A stretch of DNA of 64,000 nt, taken from NCBI RefSeq assembly GCF_008692035.1, contig NZ_VTFG01000001.1, positions 744,001 to 808,000 on the forward strand, read 5' to 3'. This stretch comes from Pseudomonas marginalis (lineage in GTDB: Bacteria; Pseudomonadota; Gammaproteobacteria; Pseudomonadales; Pseudomonadaceae). Numbering within the stretch: the stretch's first letter is position 1; every line of letters begins with the position of its first letter. Positions 37,179 through 45,509 of this stretch are shown piece after piece. A program made the position numbers and the translations under genes. The notes under the pieces were generated by a model. That model searched no databases. It had not been told where the DNA came from and saw nothing but the letters and a program-made list of their open reading frames with translations.

Positions 37179-37943
37179 TCAGCTCTTGTAGCTCGGGTCG
37201 AGCCGATCCAGCTTGCGCAGCAGCGCGGGCCAGGCGATATCGGGCCCCATGCCGCTGGTGGCGACTTGGAATACCTCGTCGAGCCCCTGACGAATAAAGG
37301 GATCGATCTCGATCAGCTTGCCACCGGTCTGAGCGTCGATCTGGATCCGGCAGGCGTTCTCGAAGGTATACATCTTCAGGAAGGCATCCGGCACGCTACG
37401 CCCCACCACCAGCAAGCCATGGTTGCGCAGCATCAGGTAGTTCGCATTGCCCAGATCGGCCTGCAGCCGCGGCTTCTCGTCATCACGCAGGGCAACCCCC
37501 TCGTAGTCGTGGTAGGCCAGCGAGTTGAGCACGAAGATGGACTGCTGACTGATCGGCAGCACACCGCACTCTTGCGCACTGACACCCACGCCACTGCGCG
37601 TATGAGTGTGCAGCACGCAGTGCGCATCTTCGCGCACGGCATGGATGGCGCTATGGATGGTGAACCCGGCCGGCGTCACTGGGAATGGCGAGTCGCTGAG
37701 CTTGTTGCACTCGGCATCTACCCGGATCAGGCTGGAAGCCGTGATCTCTTCGAACAACAACCCGTAAGGGTTCAGCAGGAACTGCTGCTTTTCGCCAGGC
37801 GCGACGGGCAAGGGCACGCTGATGTGTGTGAACACCAGGTCAGTCCAGCCGTACAGGGCAACCAGCCGGTAGCAGGCCGCCAAGTCCACTCGCAGGCGCC
37901 ACTCGGCCTCACTGACCTTGTCTTTCACGGATTCGATTTGCAT
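37179..37943 (-). CDS. Class II aldolase/adducin-family protein
   Basis: 254 aa from ATG 37943 (AAGGAAAG SD). The frame is open further upstream but that part overlaps the HD gene. The class II aldolase fold has RVDLAACYRLVALYGW, TDLVFTHISVPLP, the zinc ligands in CVLHTHTRSGVGVSA and MLRNHGLLVVGRS, and ENACRIQIDA. It would perform a retro-aldol or decarboxylation on a sugar-acid-like compound. It follows the HD-domain gene by 25 bp. Confidence 0.9.
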   Translation of the reverse strand: MQIESVKDKVSEAEWRLRVDLAACYRLVALYGWTDLVFTHISVPLPVAPGEKQQFLLNPYGLLFEEITASSLIRVDAECNKLSDSPFPVTPAGFTIHSAIHAVREDAHCVLHTHTRSGVGVSAQECGVLPISQQSIFVLNSLAYHDYEGVALRDDEKPRLQADLGNANYLMLRNHGLLVVGRSVPDAFLKMYTFENACRIQIDAQTGGKLIEIDPFIRQGLDEVFQVATSGMGPDIAWPALLRKLDRLDPSYKS

Positions 37944-37968
37944 GGTTCTTTCCTTCGCCACTGATCGT

Positions 37969-38562
37969 TCAACCCTGTTGTTCGGCCAGATCCATCGCAG
38001 CCATGTAAAGGCTCTGCTTGGGCTTGACAAACACTTGGCGCAGCATGGGCGCGAAGAAGTCGAGCGGGAGGATTTCGCCTTCGGGATCGAAGGCGGGATT
38101 GTCGTACAGGTCGACGAACTCGCGAGTACGTTCGTAGTACGGATGCTCGGCGAACATCTCCCGCATGTTCCGATCCATGCCGATATAGTGGAAGAAGTTG
38201 TTGCCCTGGAACACACCGTGATTCTGGACCATCCAGTGGTTGGCTTCGCTAACGAAGGGTTTGAGGATAGAGGCCGCCACTTCGGGATGGTTGAAGGAAC
38301 CCAGTGTGTCGCCGAGGTCGTGCAGCAGGGCGCAGACCACATATTCCTCGTCACGGCCGTCGAGATGGGCCAGGGTTGCCGTCTGCAGGCTATGGCTGAG
38401 ACGATCGATGGGGAAACCGGAGTAGTCGCCATCCAGTAGCTTCAGATGCGCCAAGACCCGATTGGGCAGCTCCTTGGTGAAGTGCTGGAACTCCGCACCG
38501 ATGATGTCCCAGTCAGCCTGGGTACTCTGGTCCATGCGGGTGAAGGTGGCGTGCTGACTCAT
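37969..38562 (-). CDS. HD-domain protein, PhnZ-like diiron oxygenase candidate
   Basis: 197 aa from ATG 38562 (GAGGAA SD). Metal-ligand residues expected of the HD fold are in RLSHSLQTATLAH, ALLHDLGDTLGSFNHPE, MVQNHGVFQG and DLYDNPAFDPEG. The pattern, with early HDLGD and a following NH and NHG, resembles PhnZ and myo-inositol-oxygenase-like mixed-valent diiron oxygenases rather than phosphohydrolases. These cleave C-P or C-C bonds. It is the first gene of the cluster and is divergent from a LysR regulator. The substrate is unknown. Confidence 0.8.
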   Translation of the reverse strand: MSQHATFTRMDQSTQADWDIIGAEFQHFTKELPNRVLAHLKLLDGDYSGFPIDRLSHSLQTATLAHLDGRDEEYVVCALLHDLGDTLGSFNHPEVAASILKPFVSEANHWMVQNHGVFQGNNFFHYIGMDRNMREMFAEHPYYERTREFVDLYDNPAFDPEGEILPLDFFAPMLRQVFVKPKQSLYMAAMDLAEQQG

Positions 38563-38716
38563 GGGGCTGTTCCTCGACGTTAATGCGCCATGCCGGCGCG
38601 ATGTTGTTGTAGTCGTCGTATCCAGTAGCGGAAGGTCCGCCTGACCGGTAGGCAGGCCAACTCCCGGACGGACGCTGGCGCTCTTGCCGATACACTATTA
38701 GCGGCCTATATTCGCG

Positions 38717-38746
38717 TCTAATGCATTTTTCTCAGGAATCTAATGC
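38717..38746. promoter_or_regulatory. Direct TCTAATGC repeats at the LysR start
   Basis: TCTAATGC occurs at 38717-38724 and 38739-38746, 22 bp apart, over the ATG of the LysR gene in the divergent region. This could be an autoregulatory site, and it makes the LysR start uncertain. Confidence 0.35.
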
Positions 38747-39671
38747 GTTGAAGGCATCAATTGACCTGAAGCGTCTACATCATCTGGAGTTGCTGGCCGA
38801 GGAATTGAACTTCTCCCGGGCGGCTGACCGCGCACACCTCTCGCAAACAGCCTTCAGCCGCAGCATTCAGTCGCTGGAAGCCGAGTTCGGCCTACGCCTG
38901 TTCGACCGTGACACGCGTTCAGTGCGACCGACCCCCGCCGGCCGCTACCTGATCGTCAAGGCAAAGATGCTTCTTGGACGCGCGCGCGATCTGGCGGACG
39001 AGGTCTACTACCTGTCCCACGCGGAACGCGGAGAATTGAACTTCGGGGCCAGCCTGCTGGCCATGGGCGGACCGCTGCGTCATGCCCTGATCGAACTGAA
39101 ACGGCATTGTCCTCGCCTCAGGCTGCACATTGAAGCCAGCCAGACGCCCAACCTGCAACTGCACTTGGAACAGGAACACATCGAGTTTTTCGTCGCCTAC
39201 CCAGGCGAGTTAGAACTGGACGGTCGTTTCGACCTGACCTGGCTGCCGGCCGAGCCCGCCTCCCTCTACTGCCGACCTGAGCATCCACTGCTTCAGCAGG
39301 GTACACCCCCGTCACCGACGCAGGTGCCGGGGTATCCCTGGTCCGCCGTGATGCTCGACAAGTCGCTCGCCCCGCGCCTGCGTGCGATGTTCGGCATGAA
39401 ACCGAATCAGGCGCTGCCGGTGGAACTGTCCTGTGACAACCTGTCGTTGCTGCGCGACCTGACGTTGTGCAGCGACAACATCCTGTTCACCTGGAGCTCC
39501 TGGCTCGATGGCGACGACCGTAACGGCGGCCTGGTGAACCTCGGCTCCCTGCTACGTCCCGGACTTTCGCCATCGGACATGAATATCGAGTGCGCCATCG
39601 TGCAACTGGCGGGACGCACCCTGTCACCGCCAGCGCGGCGTCTGGTGGACCTGATCCTGACACCGGCCTGA
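38721..39671 (+). CDS. LysR-family transcription regulator
   Basis: 316 aa from ATG 38721. A TTG start at 38748 with AGGA upstream would give the more usual short N-terminus before LKRLHHLELLAEELNFSRAA. The HTH is at about 27-60 (RAHLSQTAFSRSIQSLEAEF), and the effector domain from about 100. It diverges from the HD-oxygenase gene and probably controls that cluster. Confidence 0.9.
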   Translation: MHFSQESNALKASIDLKRLHHLELLAEELNFSRAADRAHLSQTAFSRSIQSLEAEFGLRLFDRDTRSVRPTPAGRYLIVKAKMLLGRARDLADEVYYLSHAERGELNFGASLLAMGGPLRHALIELKRHCPRLRLHIEASQTPNLQLHLEQEHIEFFVAYPGELELDGRFDLTWLPAEPASLYCRPEHPLLQQGTPPSPTQVPGYPWSAVMLDKSLAPRLRAMFGMKPNQALPVELSCDNLSLLRDLTLCSDNILFTWSSWLDGDDRNGGLVNLGSLLRPGLSPSDMNIECAIVQLAGRTLSPPARRLVDLILTPA

Positions 39672-40751
39672 TTGGCCGAAGAGACCGGTTGCGCAGGGGC
39701 CATTGCAGGCCCGTCGCGACCGGCCACCGGTAGACTCATGTCAACTCCCGGATCTTGCGGCGCAGATTTTTTCCGCCCCCGGCCGGTCCCGTTTCACCAC
39801 CTGGACAGCAGGCCTACCATTTTCGGCTCACCGACTATGGCGGCCTGCCGCGCGACAACTGGCGAAGAAATGCCGCCGATATTTTTATCGAGAGTCGTCG
39901 CTCACTGCCTGTTTTCAGGAAGTAGTTTATCGTCGATCCTCCCTTTAGCGGGACGACTAGACTTGTTCTCATCCAGTCCACTAGCTTGCGGCGATGAGCA
40001 ACATGGATCGGGGGTGGCAGAAAAAACAGCGCTGATCAGTGACGTATTTCACAAGTGGATGATCGCTCAGCGTCATTTTTTCTGACGGAACGAACATACC
40101 CTTGGGCATTCAACTTGACCTACCAATTGCATCGGATTGGCCAACTCGATTCGTGGAACCTACGGGTCTGAGGAGAAGCGATCAAACTCCCTGATAAAAA
40201 ATCCCCGACTTCTGCCATCGGCTTCAAGTGGGCTCCACACAAGAGAACCCACCTTGAACCCAGGGTTGCAGATGAGCCTCATGCTGACGTAACTCGTGCT
40301 CGCGTTGTTGCGCCTGAAACACGCGATGGTAGTGGAAACACCGCGCCCCTTCACGCACGTCAGGCAAGGCAGCACCCGCTCTTCAAGAAAAATTGCAAAC
40401 TAACTTTTACTTTCAATCCCAAAAACCATTGGGTAGATCCCATGACGTCATTATCCAGGGAATGCGTGTGCCAATTCCCTAGCACTACATAACTTGGTAA
40501 TAAAGTGCTTCTCAATGCACGTTCAATCCGAGCCCTCATCCATAGATGAGTGACAAACGTGACGTGCTACGTCGCGTGAAGGGAACGATTCAGGATGCAG
40601 GCAGCGAGGAGCACAGCCATGCTGTGCAAGATCGATGCTAACAGCAGATGCGAATTCCGTTAGCCATACAGTGCTGACTCAGAGGCCGAGCGAGTTCTTT
40701 CCGTATCTAAGCACACAGACACGAGGGGCTTGGACTTGCCTCTTCAAAACC
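39672..40751. other. 1.1-kb stretch without a supported gene
   Basis: No frame here has convincing coding character. A short piece around 39807-39925 reads YHFRLTDYGGLPRDNW in one frame and may be the end of a lost gene. A small hairpin GCACAG-CCATG-CTGTGC is near 40613-40630. Composition is lower in GC toward the IS2-like element, as in a scar region. Confidence 0.4.
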
Positions 40752-40767
40752 GGACACCAACTCCCCG

Positions 40768-41608
40768 TTAAATTGATGCCACTGCCAAGCGCCTGAACTC
40801 CCTCGGTGAGCGATAGTTCAAGGCGCTATGCGGATGGTGCTCGTTGTAATGTTCGAAGGCAATAGCCACGTTACGCAGCGCCGTTTCTCGATCCGGCTTG
40901 GGCATGTGCGCCACGTAGTCACGCTTGATCGTCTTCACGACGCTCTCTGCCATGCCATTACTCTGTGGGCTACGCACCGGTGTGGTCACCGGCTGCAAGC
41001 CGATCTGTCGAGCAAACAGACGCGTCTGTTCGGCGGTGTAGGCCGAACCGTTATCGCTGAGCCATTGCACCGGCGTGGTCGGCAGTTGATCACCGGATAT
41101 CATCGCCACTGTACCCGGTCGGGCTGGCGACCCAGCCGATGGCCTCGCGATCACAACAGTCCAGGGCGAAGGTCACGCTCAGTTTGGCGCCGTCCTCGCA
41201 ACGGAACTCAAAGCCGTCTGAACACCAACGCGTATCGCTGGTTTTCACCGCAATACGGCCTTCGTGCCGGCTCGGCACGCCGGGTTGTTTGATCCGGCGT
41301 TCAAGCAGCAGGTTGTGATCACGCATCACCCGGTAAACCCGCTTCAAGTTGATCGCGGGTAGCAACTGGGTTTCACGGGCGCGACGCAGCAATCCCCAGA
41401 CTCGACGGTAGCCATAGCTGGGCAGTTCACTGACCTGCTGTTGGATTTCGATCACCAAATCAGCATCGTTCACAGGTCTGCTTCGCCGTACTTTGGGCGA
41501 TACCGATTGCTTGATTCGAACCGTTAATTGCGAGCGCGTCACACCGAGACATTCGCTGACCAGCTTCACTGGTCGTCCCCCGGCAACAAGGGTGAGTGCG
41601 CAATCCAT
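40768..41608 (-). pseudogene. IS2-group orfB transposase, internal deletion and frameshift
   Basis: Both halves of a DDE transposase are readable: the first frame (41608 to about 41090) has ELPSYGYRRVWGLLRR, TRWCSDGFEFRCEDG and [13 protein letters not shown]; the second (about 41105 to 40768) has [34 protein letters not shown] and [18 protein letters not shown]. Between GYSGDDIR and GDQLPTTPV about a dozen residues expected from IS2 OrfB are missing and the frame changes, so the transposase is inactive. Confidence 0.88.
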
Positions 41609-41958
41609 TTTCGCGATCGGGCGATCTCCACGGCCTCTTTGAGGATTTCTGCTTCCATCGTTTTCTTGCCCAGCATCCGTTGCAGTTCACGGATCTGCTT
41701 GAGCGCATCGCTCAACTCGGAGGCAGGCACCACGGCTTCGCCTGCACTGACCGCCGACAGGCTGCCGTCCTGATACAGCTTGCGCCACAGGAATAACTGG
41801 TTGGCATTGATGCCGTTGCGCCGAGCCACCACCGAAACGCTTTGCCCTGGCTCAAGACTCTCGCGAACCATGGCCAGTTTTTGCTCTGGGCTCCAGCGGC
41901 ATCGCCGCTCCTGGCCCAAAAGCTCCCCACTCTTATCGTTGCTATTAGTCATAAACAT
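41566..41958 (-). CDS. IS2-group orfA (IS3-family helper protein)
   Basis: 130 aa. HTH_8-type protein: [59 protein letters not shown], a leucine-zipper-like helix, and the closing [14 protein letters not shown] then AHSPLLPGD. It overlaps orfB, as is normal for programmed -1 frameshifting in IS3 elements. It appears intact. Confidence 0.88.
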   Translation of the reverse strand: MFMTNSNDKSGELLGQERRCRWSPEQKLAMVRESLEPGQSVSVVARRNGINANQLFLWRKLYQDGSLSAVSAGEAVVPASELSDALKQIRELQRMLGKKTMEAEILKEAVEIARSRKWIAHSPLLPGDDQ

Positions 41959-42076
41959 AACCGTTTGCCTATCCCTTATCGTAAGGGGGAAACGGTGTCC
42001 TGTCTTTCATGGGGCTCGTTCACAGCCAAACATCCTTCCCTCGATCAGCATATGGGACGGATAGCTGACCCACTAA

Positions 42077-42157
42077 ATTGCAACGGCTGCCGAAGAACAA
42101 AGTGCAGTCGCTGACGATATCAACTGCAACATCACCAGTGTTCGAATGGTCACGCAG
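42077..42157 (+). pseudogene. Chemoreceptor C-terminal fragment
   Basis: 27 codons read IATAAEEQSAVADDIN followed by NITSVR, the conserved end of the Pseudomonas chemoreceptor signalling domain. The rest of the gene is absent, and the frame continues into unrelated residues. It is a remnant left between the IS and the TetR gene. Confidence 0.75.
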
Positions 42158-42342
42158 GTGCTCAATGACAAAGCCGGGGTCAAACCTGCTTCAGGTCGAC
42201 TCTGCAACTTTCATCGCCGTCTAGGACTCTGGGGGAAATACGCCGGAGGGTTTGCCTCAGCGGCGATAGACGTCGAAGAAGTAGGTCGGCGCCACCCGCT
42301 GGAAACCTGTCATGGCTTAAGCTCTTCCAAAAACGTGCCGGT

Positions 42343-42364
42343 GATTATGATGTCAATCATAATC
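42343..42364. promoter_or_regulatory. TetR-type operator palindrome
   Basis: GATTATGAT-GTCA-ATCATAATC: 9-bp perfect arms, 75 bp before the TetR start. A second palindrome TCAAT-GTAT-ATTGA lies nearer the start (about 42387-42400). Both fit TetR autoregulation. Confidence 0.65.
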
Positions 42365-42439
42365 TTCAGGCTTTGATGATGATCGACATCAATGTATATT
42401 GACCGCCTGTTTGTTGTCGTAAACAAAAGGCAGGTGGAT

Positions 42440-43019
42440 ATGAAGGTCAGCAAAGCCCAGGTACAAGTGAATCGGGCGCAAATTGTCGCAACGGCCTCTC
42501 TCCTGTTTCGTGAGCGTGGCTATGACGGCGAGGGGGTGGTGAATCTGATGGCGGCGGCCGGCTTCACACATGGAGGGTTCTACAAGCACTTCCGCTCCAA
42601 GGCCGACCTGATAGCTGAAGCAACAGCGATCGGGCTTGCGCAGACCCAGGCCAATAGCGAAGTCCTCGACATCAACGAGTTCTTAGATTTTTATGTGTCA
42701 CGAGATCACCGTGATGCCCGGAGTGTCGGTTGTACAATGGCAGCCCTTTGCGGGGACGCTGCGCGTCAACCTGAGGAGATCAAGGCGAAGTTTGCTGGCG
42801 GGCTCGAAAGCATGCTGGCTGCCCTTGAGCGTGAGGGCGCAACCCTGGCCGTGGCGGATCAGCACAACTTACGAGCAAAGATGAATGACATGCAGGCCCA
42901 TGCGATCGGTGCGGTCGTATTGGCGTGCCTGTCTGGATGACTCCGCCCTGGCGGATGAGATTCTGGAGGTATGCCGCGCGGAAATTATCGCGCCCCTCTT
43001 GCCGTCGGTGACCATCTAG
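42440..43019 (+). pseudogene. TetR/AcrR-family regulator with a C-terminal frameshift
   Basis: The start is ATG 42440 (AGGTGG SD). The HTH is normal: RAQIVATASLLFRERGYDG, NLMAAAGFTHGGFYKHFRSK. A C-terminal ligand domain follows. The frame ends at 42940 after VVLACLSG, but removing one G near 42933-42934 restores DDSALADEILEVCRAEI and the normal end at 43019, for about 192 aa in all. It loses only the last helix, so it could still bind DNA. Its target gene is not visible. Confidence 0.75.
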
Positions 43020-43257
43020 CTGTCCGAGGTATTCAGGCTTATTAAGTCAACGCCGTGCGCGACGAGGTCCTGACCTATCCGCCTGGCATGAAGGCGTTAA
43101 AAATCAAAGGTAGATATTTTACGTAAAGTTAAATGGAATGACCTCATCGAGTAAAAAATCCGAATAACACAGGCACTACCAGCAGTTTTCAGCAGGTAGG
43201 CGATGTAGAGATGTTTCGCGGGAGGCCGATCCATAAGGAATGGAGATCCGTTCGCAC

Positions 43258-44007
43258 ATGTCTTCAAACAACTTTAACCCGCAGGCTAAAATCTTCTATC
43301 GACCCATCGACGCAGCATTGCGTTGGTGCAACCTCATTCGTTACGAAGCGCAGGTCCTGCAGGCTGCTGGGTCCAGCCCGGAGAAGCTCAGGATCCTGTT
43401 TCCCCAGTGGCCTTGCCTGCACGCCAATACCGAAAAAATCTATGATGCCGTCCGCCATGGCGAATTACCGTATGGTTATCTCGGTATCTCGGTACCCTTG
43501 GGCACTCCCGTGGAGCCTACTTTGTTGACGGTACGACATTCTGATTTGCGTTATTGGATGCAGATCCACTATCCCGATCAGCGGCCCGTTTTTTTGTTCT
43601 CGTCAGTCGATGACACTCAGGACAACATCAGCCTGGGTGTTTACTTTGCACTCCAGGCCGAGCGTGATGCCCTCCTTCGAGAGCGCGATGCTCTAAAACG
43701 TCAGCTCCAAGATGTCGAAGCTGACCTTCAGGCACTAGGACTTGAACAGGAAAGCCTTAAAACGCTGGTAAAAACGCAGGGACAGCTCAGCGATCGTAGT
43801 GAACACACCTACCTGCAGATCATCGGTGCCTTGATCAACACCGTCTTGGACGTGTCGCCCGCAGGTAAACCTCTTTCCGTGTTCAAGAGTCAAGCCGCAA
43901 TCGTCGATGCTTTGACCGCGCGCCACAATGACATTTCCGGTCTCAGCAAACGAACGCTAGATAAAAAATTCGCGGCAGCCAATCGCGCTCTAAAAAAAAC
44001 CACCTAA
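43258..44007 (+). CDS. ICE-border protein with coiled coil, unknown function
   Basis: About 249 aa from ATG 43258 (GGAG 12 bp upstream). The N-terminal domain (about 1-130) includes RPIDAALRWCNLIRYEAQVLQ and WMQIHYPDQRPVFLF. A coiled coil follows (about 135-180: RDALLRERDALKRQLQDVEA). A C-terminal domain (YLQIIGALINTVLDV, FKSQAAIVDALTARHND, KRTLDKKFAAANRALK) is similar to tails seen on accessory proteins of Pseudomonas islands. No known catalytic motif. It stands alone just before the ICE maintenance genes and may be an ICE cargo or border gene. The upstream gap 43020-43257 shows no tRNA or att repeat. Confidence 0.75.
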   Translation: MSSNNFNPQAKIFYRPIDAALRWCNLIRYEAQVLQAAGSSPEKLRILFPQWPCLHANTEKIYDAVRHGELPYGYLGISVPLGTPVEPTLLTVRHSDLRYWMQIHYPDQRPVFLFSSVDDTQDNISLGVYFALQAERDALLRERDALKRQLQDVEADLQALGLEQESLKTLVKTQGQLSDRSEHTYLQIIGALINTVLDVSPAGKPLSVFKSQAAIVDALTARHNDISGLSKRTLDKKFAAANRALKKTT

Positions 44008-44122
44008 ACCAAATCATTGCACTGCAACCCACCGGCTTGCGGTGCAATGACTCTCTCCCATTTCTGCTATTCACTTCAGGTCACTTCCCACCACGCGCCA
44101 ATCGGCGCCAGGAGTGACCAGC

Positions 44123-44353
44123 ATGTCCAGCCAATCCTCACTCATAGTTGAAGTGCCACAACCTCAAATCGAACGTCACATCATGCGGCGCGACGAGGTG
44201 GAGCGAAAAACTGGCTTCAAACGCGCGCACATCTACAACCTGATGAAGGAAGGTAAATTCCCTCAGGCCAAGCGCATCGGTCTGCGCGCGGTCGGTTGGG
44301 ACTCACTGGAAATTGAGCAGTGGGTCGCTGAGCGCTTAGGCCAGCAGGTCTGA
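44123..44353 (+). CDS. AlpA-family DNA-binding protein
   Basis: 76 aa from ATG 44123 (AGGAG 8 bp upstream). MerR-like HTH of AlpA type: RRDEVERKTGFKRAHIYNLMKEGKFPQAKRIG in part, then AVGWDSLEIEQWVAERLG. AlpA proteins regulate excision or early ICE functions. Its stop TGA is just before the ParA start, so they are one unit. Confidence 0.9.
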   Translation: MSSQSSLIVEVPQPQIERHIMRRDEVERKTGFKRAHIYNLMKEGKFPQAKRIGLRAVGWDSLEIEQWVAERLGQQV

Positions 44354-44357
44354 TGTG

Positions 44358-45200
44358 ATGCGCGTGGTATCGGTGGTTTCCACTAAAGGTGGGGTAGGCA
44401 AAACCACAGTTGCGGCCAATCTCGGTGGACTGCTGGCGGATGTTGGTCTACGCGTCCTGCTGCTCGATCTAGATAGCCAACCCACCCTCTCCAGCTATTA
44501 CGCCTTGAGTCAGAAAGCTGTTGCTGGTGCATACCAGCTCATTGCACTCAACTTAACAGCGCCTGCGCAGATTGTTTCCAGGACAGTGATTGCGGGGCTC
44601 GACCTGATCATCTCCAACGACGATCAAGGCCAGCTGAGTTCATTGCTGCTTCACGCCCCTGACGGGCGATTACGGCTGCGCAATTTGCTCGACAGTTTCC
44701 GCCCCCGTTATGACCTGCTTTTGATCGACACCCAAGGCGCACGTAGTGTGATGCTTGAGATGGCCATCCTTGCCTCCGATCTCGCCCTTTCTCCCATCAC
44801 GCCGGAAATGCTCGCCGCCCGCGAACTGCGCCGCGGCACTTTGAAGCTGTTCAGTGAGCTCGAACCATTCCGTCACCTAGGCATTACACCACCACCGTTG
44901 CGACTGCTGCTAAACCAGGTGAACGCCATTCGAATAGACACCCGAATGATCATCCGTGGCCTGCGCGAGACCTTCGCTGGGGCTACCAACATCTCAGTTC
45001 TAGACACCGTAATTCCAAACCGAGTGGCGTATCTCAATGCCGCCTCCCTTGGTCTGCCGGTCCACCGAATCGAGGCCCATCGGTCACGCGAACGACGCTC
45101 GCCATCAGCGCTGGAAACCATGCAAGCGCTGTCCATCGAACTGTTTCCGGAATGGCGCGAAGCGATCTCGACGGTGAGCAGATACGCGGAGGTTCGATGA
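44358..45200 (+). CDS. parA: ParA/Soj-family ATPase of the ICE
   Basis: About 280 aa from ATG 44358 (a GTG at 44355 is an alternative). The deviant Walker A is STKGGVGKTTVAANLGGLLA, and LLLIDTQGARS gives Walker B. The soj gene of PAPI-1-type islands keeps the excised circle from being lost. It follows AlpA directly and precedes ParB, as in this ICE class. Confidence 0.93.
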   Translation: MRVVSVVSTKGGVGKTTVAANLGGLLADVGLRVLLLDLDSQPTLSSYYALSQKAVAGAYQLIALNLTAPAQIVSRTVIAGLDLIISNDDQGQLSSLLLHAPDGRLRLRNLLDSFRPRYDLLLIDTQGARSVMLEMAILASDLALSPITPEMLAARELRRGTLKLFSELEPFRHLGITPPPLRLLLNQVNAIRIDTRMIIRGLRETFAGATNISVLDTVIPNRVAYLNAASLGLPVHRIEAHRSRERRSPSALETMQALSIELFPEWREAISTVSRYAEVR

Positions 45201-45285
45201 GACGAATCGATAAGCCCACATTTCTCGCCAAGTCATTTTGTTTACTCGACCTTGAAGCCAACAGTGTTTGGCAAGGAGTCTTTTG

Positions 45286-45495
45286 ATGTTGGATCAGTTT
45301 CCCATCATCGTTCAGCCATCCATTCGACCACTCCACCCACCTTGCGAGGAGTACTGCACCGTGGTCTTCCGTCTGCAGGGTGGGCGCTCGGCCATGGGGT
45401 GGTTCCTCGCAGAACTGTCCCAACATTTCGAAAGCTCGGGGACCGCCAAGATCGTCAAGTTCGAAGTCGGTGACCATTTGTGTAACCGGCGTTGA
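45286..45495 (+). CDS. Small ICE protein, unknown
   Basis: 69 aa from ATG 45286 with a strong AAGGAG SD 7 bp upstream. No known domain; residues CTVVFRLQGGRSAMGWFLAE suggest a small alpha/beta protein. It lies between ParA and ParB, and its end precedes the ParB ATG by 14 bp, so it belongs to the same unit. Confidence 0.7.
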   Translation: MLDQFPIIVQPSIRPLHPPCEEYCTVVFRLQGGRSAMGWFLAELSQHFESSGTAKIVKFEVGDHLCNRR

Positions 45496-45509
45496 CTGAG
45501 GTAGTTCCG

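Larger units (their letters stand above)
40752..42000 (-). mobile_element. IS2-group (IS3 family) insertion element, defective
   Basis: 1249 bp bounded by imperfect inverted repeats. The left end reads GGACACCAACTCCCCGTTA, and the right end, inverted, GGACACCGTTTCCCCCTTA (15 of 19 match). It contains orfA and a broken orfB on the minus strand. No target-site duplication was found at these edges. Confidence 0.75.

Noticed and set aside
37944..38432. N-terminal extension of the class II aldolase frame
   Set aside because: It overlaps the well-supported HD-domain gene and lacks family similarity.
39672..40085. 138-codon plus-strand frame after the LysR gene
   Set aside because: No SD, no domain pattern; another frame in the same stretch looks slightly more coding, so neither is called.
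43020..43257. Possible tRNA or attachment site at the ICE left edge
   Set aside because: PFGI-1/pKLC102-type ICEs often use tRNA genes, but no tRNA-like fold, T-loop sequence or direct repeat was seen here.
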